NCBI GenBank assembly: GCA_025464325.1
Contig: JAODGH010000056.1
Location: forward strand, 1 to 40,282
Direction of reading: 5' to 3'
Length of the DNA: 40,282 nt
Origin: Methanosarcinales archaeon
Lineage (GTDB): Archaea; Halobacteriota; Syntropharchaeia; Alkanophagales; Methanospirareceae
In this document: positions 37,707 to 40,282 of the stretch, piece by piece
How the letters are laid out: the number at the start of each line of letters is the position of its first letter
Numbering within the stretch: position 1 is the first letter of the stretch
Notes under the pieces: model-generated
What the model saw: the letters and a program-made list of their open reading frames with translations, nothing else
Database searches by the model: none
Told to the model about the DNA's origin: nothing
Made by a program: the position numbers and the translations under genes

Positions 37707-38978
37707 GTGAAGTGGCTGAGTAGAATCCGGAGAAGGGGTGAAGATATACCCATCACAGTCGCGTTTGATGAGATTGATGTGTGGCTGGAGCGTGTTACAA
37801 ATTCGTTATTTGGCGGTTTTAGTGCGGATTCGTATGATGGGCTGGTATCAAAACGAGAAGAGCTTCGTGATTGCGTTAACAGACTGAGAGATGCCAGTCC
37901 AAAAGAGGACCTGCCCGCACAGATCATGAAGATAGGGCTATTGAGTCGTGACAAGATGGTGAAATTGCTTTATTCGCTGTGTGACCGGCTGAGTGTGCCC
38001 GCACAGGTGAATTACAGGACCGTCTGGGAGTTCCATAACATGGCTTCCAGCACAATAGATTCGATACTGAGCAAGGTATCAAAGAACGCTTATTTCGTCC
38101 GTTCGGTCTTCCCGGACGAGCTGAAAGATGTAGAAACAAGTATCAACCAGTTGATAGCCGCCCTTAACCGTCTGATAACACCGTTGAAGGCGAAAGAGCA
38201 AGAATTAGCTGATTTGACACGGATATATGCGTTAATAGCCAGAATAAAGAGCCAGAGAGAGGATATAGACACTGAGAACGAGAAGATACGGGCAGAAGAA
38301 GCGGAATATGAAGCGATCAAACGTGATCTGGAGCGTTCGAAGGAGCAGCTAAGAGCAATGGAGCAGAAACAGGAGTGGAAACGGTTATTAGCATGCCAGT
38401 CGGAACTGACAGCTCTAAAGAGTGAATTAACCGTATTAGAGTCGGAGATAAGGGATATGTTCGCACCTATGCAGAAACCACTCAATCTATTGAAGAAGCA
38501 GGATGAGACTGGACGGATCGAACTTGCACCGTATGTACGTGCTGCGGTCAATTCCATCCTTGCTTCACCGGTTCGGGTGCTGAACGAAGATATATCTGAG
38601 TATTTACGTGCCATACGCGAGGTGATCAGCGAGAATAAGGGCGTTCTAAAGACGACTAAACGAGAAAGTGCACTGAAATGGATAGACCAGCTCCTGAGTA
38701 ATGACCTGAGGGGTCTGAGTGCAAGATATGAGTCGCTGAGAGCAAGGGAAGAAGCGCTGAGTAGAGAACTGGCGGGTTGTTCGAGTCTAAAAGCGGAACG
38801 CGATGAGATCGAACATGCGATTGCAACTGCCGGTATGCAACTCGAGCGGCTGGAAGAATCAATATCAAAGCGGAAACAGGCAATAGAATCACGTCAGGAG
38901 GAACTGACACTGAAAGAGAAGCTGCTACAGAAAGAACTGGAGAATATTACTGGTAAACCTATAGAGGTTGTATATTAA
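37707..38978 (+). CDS. Coiled-coil protein, unknown function
   Basis: 423 residues starting at GTG 37707; the next in-frame Met is far inside. AT-rich sequence (TTTTTTAGTACTTAAAC, 37671-37687) about 25 bases upstream could be a TATA box, which would make the mRNA leaderless. The N-terminal 120 residues are a mixed helical domain. Two long coiled coils follow: about 155-245 (ELADLTRIYALIARIKSQREDIDTENEKIRAEEAEYEAI and on) and about 325-415 (ALSRELAGCSSLKAERDE and on). No ATPase heads are present, so it is not an SMC or Rad50 protein. The family is not recognised. Confidence 0.75.
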   Translation: MKWLSRIRRRGEDIPITVAFDEIDVWLERVTNSLFGGFSADSYDGLVSKREELRDCVNRLRDASPKEDLPAQIMKIGLLSRDKMVKLLYSLCDRLSVPAQVNYRTVWEFHNMASSTIDSILSKVSKNAYFVRSVFPDELKDVETSINQLIAALNRLITPLKAKEQELADLTRIYALIARIKSQREDIDTENEKIRAEEAEYEAIKRDLERSKEQLRAMEQKQEWKRLLACQSELTALKSELTVLESEIRDMFAPMQKPLNLLKKQDETGRIELAPYVRAAVNSILASPVRVLNEDISEYLRAIREVISENKGVLKTTKRESALKWIDQLLSNDLRGLSARYESLRAREEALSRELAGCSSLKAERDEIEHAIATAGMQLERLEESISKRKQAIESRQEELTLKEKLLQKELENITGKPIEVVY

Positions 38979-39131
38979 AGGTGATCGTGTGTTGATAGCT
39001 ATGAGACCCATACATCAGGTTACGACCACGCAATATAGGATTACATGGGGTGATGGGATCTCCGGGTGAGCCGCCAGTAATGCTTTTAACCCAAGTAAGA
39101 GCAAGATAGGGCATGGACACGGCGTATAACA

Positions 39132-39193
39132 GAGCGTATCTGGCTCCGTTGCACTTCGCCCAAATCATGCTTCGCAGGACTTCAGATACGCTC
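39132..39193. repeat. 11-bp perfect inverted repeat in the 38979-39238 gap
   Basis: GAGCGTATCTG (39132-39142) and CAGATACGCTC (39183-39193) are perfect complements separated by 40 bases. The 260-base gap from 38979 to 39238 otherwise holds no gene I can support. The repeat sits just before the AT-richer broken genes, so it could be a mobile-element remnant, a terminator or a structured RNA. Confidence 0.4.
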
Positions 39194-39238
39194 GAAATTG
39201 GGGCAAAGGTATGTCTTCACTCGAAGGAGTGACGTAAA

Positions 39239-39549
39239 ATGGAGCATACAAAAGATGAGAAACATAGAAAAAGAAAGATACGAAAGGATATAATCGTGAA
39301 TGGAAACGTTCAAAGAGTAGGGTATAGAAATTATATGCAGCGTGTTGCTACAAAATTGGGCATTACAGGGTACGTGGAAAACTTAAGGGACGGCAGTGTC
39401 AAAATAGTCGCTAAGAGCGATCGTGATGATGTTGCGGATAAATTCTTAGATGCGCTTAAATTGCTTTCATAATTTATCGATGTGGAAAAAGATAAGTGTT
39501 GAAAAAAAAGATGCGACAGAAAAGTTTTTTTGTTCTAAAACTTAAATAG
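39239..39549 (+). pseudogene. Acylphosphatase, broken
   Basis: The intact part (77 codons) has the acylphosphatase signature IIVNGNVQRVGYRNYMQRVATKLGITGYVENLRDGSVKIV. The frame stops at TAA 39470-39472 just where family members continue with a last strand. Family-like sequence goes on after the stop: FIDVEK in the same frame, then ISVEKKDATEKFF after a one-base shift at about 39491, then VLKLK and a TAG at 39547 after another shift in a seven-T run (39525-39531). One stop and two frameshifts suggest gene decay; clustered sequencing errors at homopolymers are the alternative. Acylphosphatases hydrolyse acyl phosphates. Confidence 0.7.
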
Positions 39550-39560
39550 GGGGATACAGG

Positions 39561-40199
39561 ATGATTAGAATGGATATTGAACGATTACAAGAATATGGTG
39601 TCCGGGGTACAGTAATTGATAAACTTAAAGAGCTTGGATTTTCTAAGCTCACGGAGGTTCAGAAGATAGCCATAGAGAAGGGACTATTTGAAGGGAAAAA
39701 TATTGTCGTTAGTGCTCCAACAAATACAGGCAAAACATTCATTGGGGAACTTGCTATACTCACTGCGGCTAAAAAGACGTAGAAAATGTGGTCATTTTAT
39801 TTAACGCCTCTTAAAGCTATTGCGGAGGAGAAATTTGAAGAGTTTAGAGAAAAATATAGTGACTGAGGATTAAATATCGCGATTAGCACGGGAGAGCGGA
39901 ATGAGTACGATGCAACTCTAAAAGAGTATGATATTATCATTGCTACATATGAAAAACTTGATGCGTTATTGATAAGAAACCCAGAATTGATAAAGGATAT
40001 AGGTGTGGTTATCGTTGATGAGCTTCAAACGGTCGGTGATGAAGGAAGAGGTGTAAATTTGGAGATATTGTTAACCAAGATGATATATGCTGCTAATGGT
40101 TCACTTCAAATTATTGGTCTTTCTGCAACAATACCAAATGCGAAAGAGTTGGGTAAATGGTTAACCCTAACCCCGAATATTTTTGGGGAATATATATAG
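39561..40199 (+). pseudogene. SF2 (Hel308/DEAD-like) helicase, broken and truncated
   Basis: The start has a Q-motif-like LGFSKLTEVQKIAIEKGL and Walker A APTNTGKT. Helicase sequence continues past an in-frame TAG at 39779-39781: FYLTPLKAIAEEKFEEFREKYSD, then past a TGA at 39866-39868: GLNIAISTGER, IIIATYEKLDALL, motif II DELQ, and motif III SATIPN. The TGA sits where SDWGL would be expected, so it looks like a TGG to TGA change. Near the TAG a paired 2-base and 1-base insertion restores TENVVILF..TPLK if removed. After GKWL the similarity ends and the frame closes at 40197-40199. Only the N-terminal third of a helicase remains, so it is not functional. Confidence 0.75.
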
Positions 40200-40282
40200 C
40201 CCAGGAGCCACATCCAGATCCCTCACCTTCTCTGGGACCTCGGTGATCATGCCACGTCCACGCATCTCAAGATGGTAGACCC
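40167..40282 (-). CDS. Possible 3' end of a minus-strand gene at the right edge
   Basis: On the minus strand a frame is open from the right edge to TAG at 40167-40169, with about 38 residues including MRGRGMITEVPEKVRDLDVAPG. The base composition of 40200-40282 is GC-richer than the helicase remnant before it, like the rest of the chromosome, so normal sequence seems to resume here. I do not recognise the protein, and it may not be a gene. Confidence 0.25.
   Translation of the reverse strand, partial: VYHLEMRGRGMITEVPEKVRDLDVAPGLYIFPKNIRG

Noticed and set aside
37707-38978. Coiled-coil protein as an SMC or Rad50 homologue next to HerA
   Set aside because: There is no Walker A, signature or Walker B motif and no zinc hook, and the nucleotidyltransferase fusion gene separates it from herA.
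38986-39060. GTGTG at the start of the gap as a group II intron 5' end
   Set aside because: No domain V hairpin or reverse transcriptase sequence is visible, and the gap is far too short for a typical intron.
38959-39168. A 69-codon minus-strand frame
   Set aside because: It has no recognisable motif, overlaps the 3' end of the coiled-coil gene and covers most of a gap with palindromic sequence. It more likely reflects non-coding DNA.
39779-39868. In-frame TAG in the helicase as a pyrrolysine codon or general TAG readthrough
   Set aside because: The same gene also has an in-frame TGA and the neighbour a TAA with frameshifts, while TAG is used as an ordinary stop elsewhere (for example after the lipoprotein genes). 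Gene decay explains all of these.

Overview
The window reads as a piece of a euryarchaeal chromosome. Evidence: archaeal-type 16S and 23S rRNA genes with nested processing stems, a tRNA-Ala with G3:U70 in the spacer, TATA-box promoters, and archaeal housekeeping genes (RadB, HerA, ribosomal protein S8e, THEP1 NTPase). An FmdE family protein, an F420-type FrhB family flavoprotein, CODH nickel-maturation proteins and a stand-alone corrinoid domain of the acetyl-CoA synthase type point to a C1-metabolising archaeon. A bacterial-type ATP phosphofructokinase and class II aldolase would fit the ANME-1/Syntrophoarchaeia neighbourhood, but that assignment is inference; a 16S search would settle it.

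Layout. 1-875: tail of an ABC ATPase and an FmdE protein. 925-1308: a four-helix membrane protein on the minus strand. 1402-5020: a promoter with an imperfect palindrome, then a solute-binding lipoprotein and two permeases with no ATPase. 5030-17707: a second promoter carrying the same 19-base element at the same distance from its TATA box, then 13 tightly packed genes. These are a PGF-CTERM surface protein, a DUF4198/NikK-like protein, CooC, CooT, a methyltransferase, a NikA-like lipoprotein, a second methyltransferase, two permeases, two ATPases, and an ABC-2 ATPase and permease. 17700-23490: a minus-strand block with the 16S-tRNA-Ala-23S operon, tRNA-Cys and a class II aldolase; no 5S gene is seen. 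23496-28545: phosphofructokinase, class II fructose-bisphosphate aldolase, CBS/DRTGG pyrophosphatase and HisC. 28572-38978: NTPase, RadB, membrane protein, FrhB family protein, corrinoid-domain protein, DUF447, Sua5, zinc ribbon, S8e, HerA, a nucleotidyltransferase-phosphomannose isomerase fusion and a coiled-coil protein. 39239-40199: two AT-richer, broken genes (acylphosphatase, SF2 helicase).

The most interesting unit is 1402-17707. CooC and CooT handle nickel for carbon monoxide dehydrogenase, DUF4198 proteins accompany nickel/cobalt transporters, and the peptide/nickel-type importer sits in the same transcription unit. The shared operator ties the ATPase-less upstream transporter to it. 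I propose a nickel acquisition and delivery regulon, possibly with a methylated small-molecule nickel carrier made by the two methyltransferases and exported by the terminal ABC-2 pump. The last part is hypothesis only.
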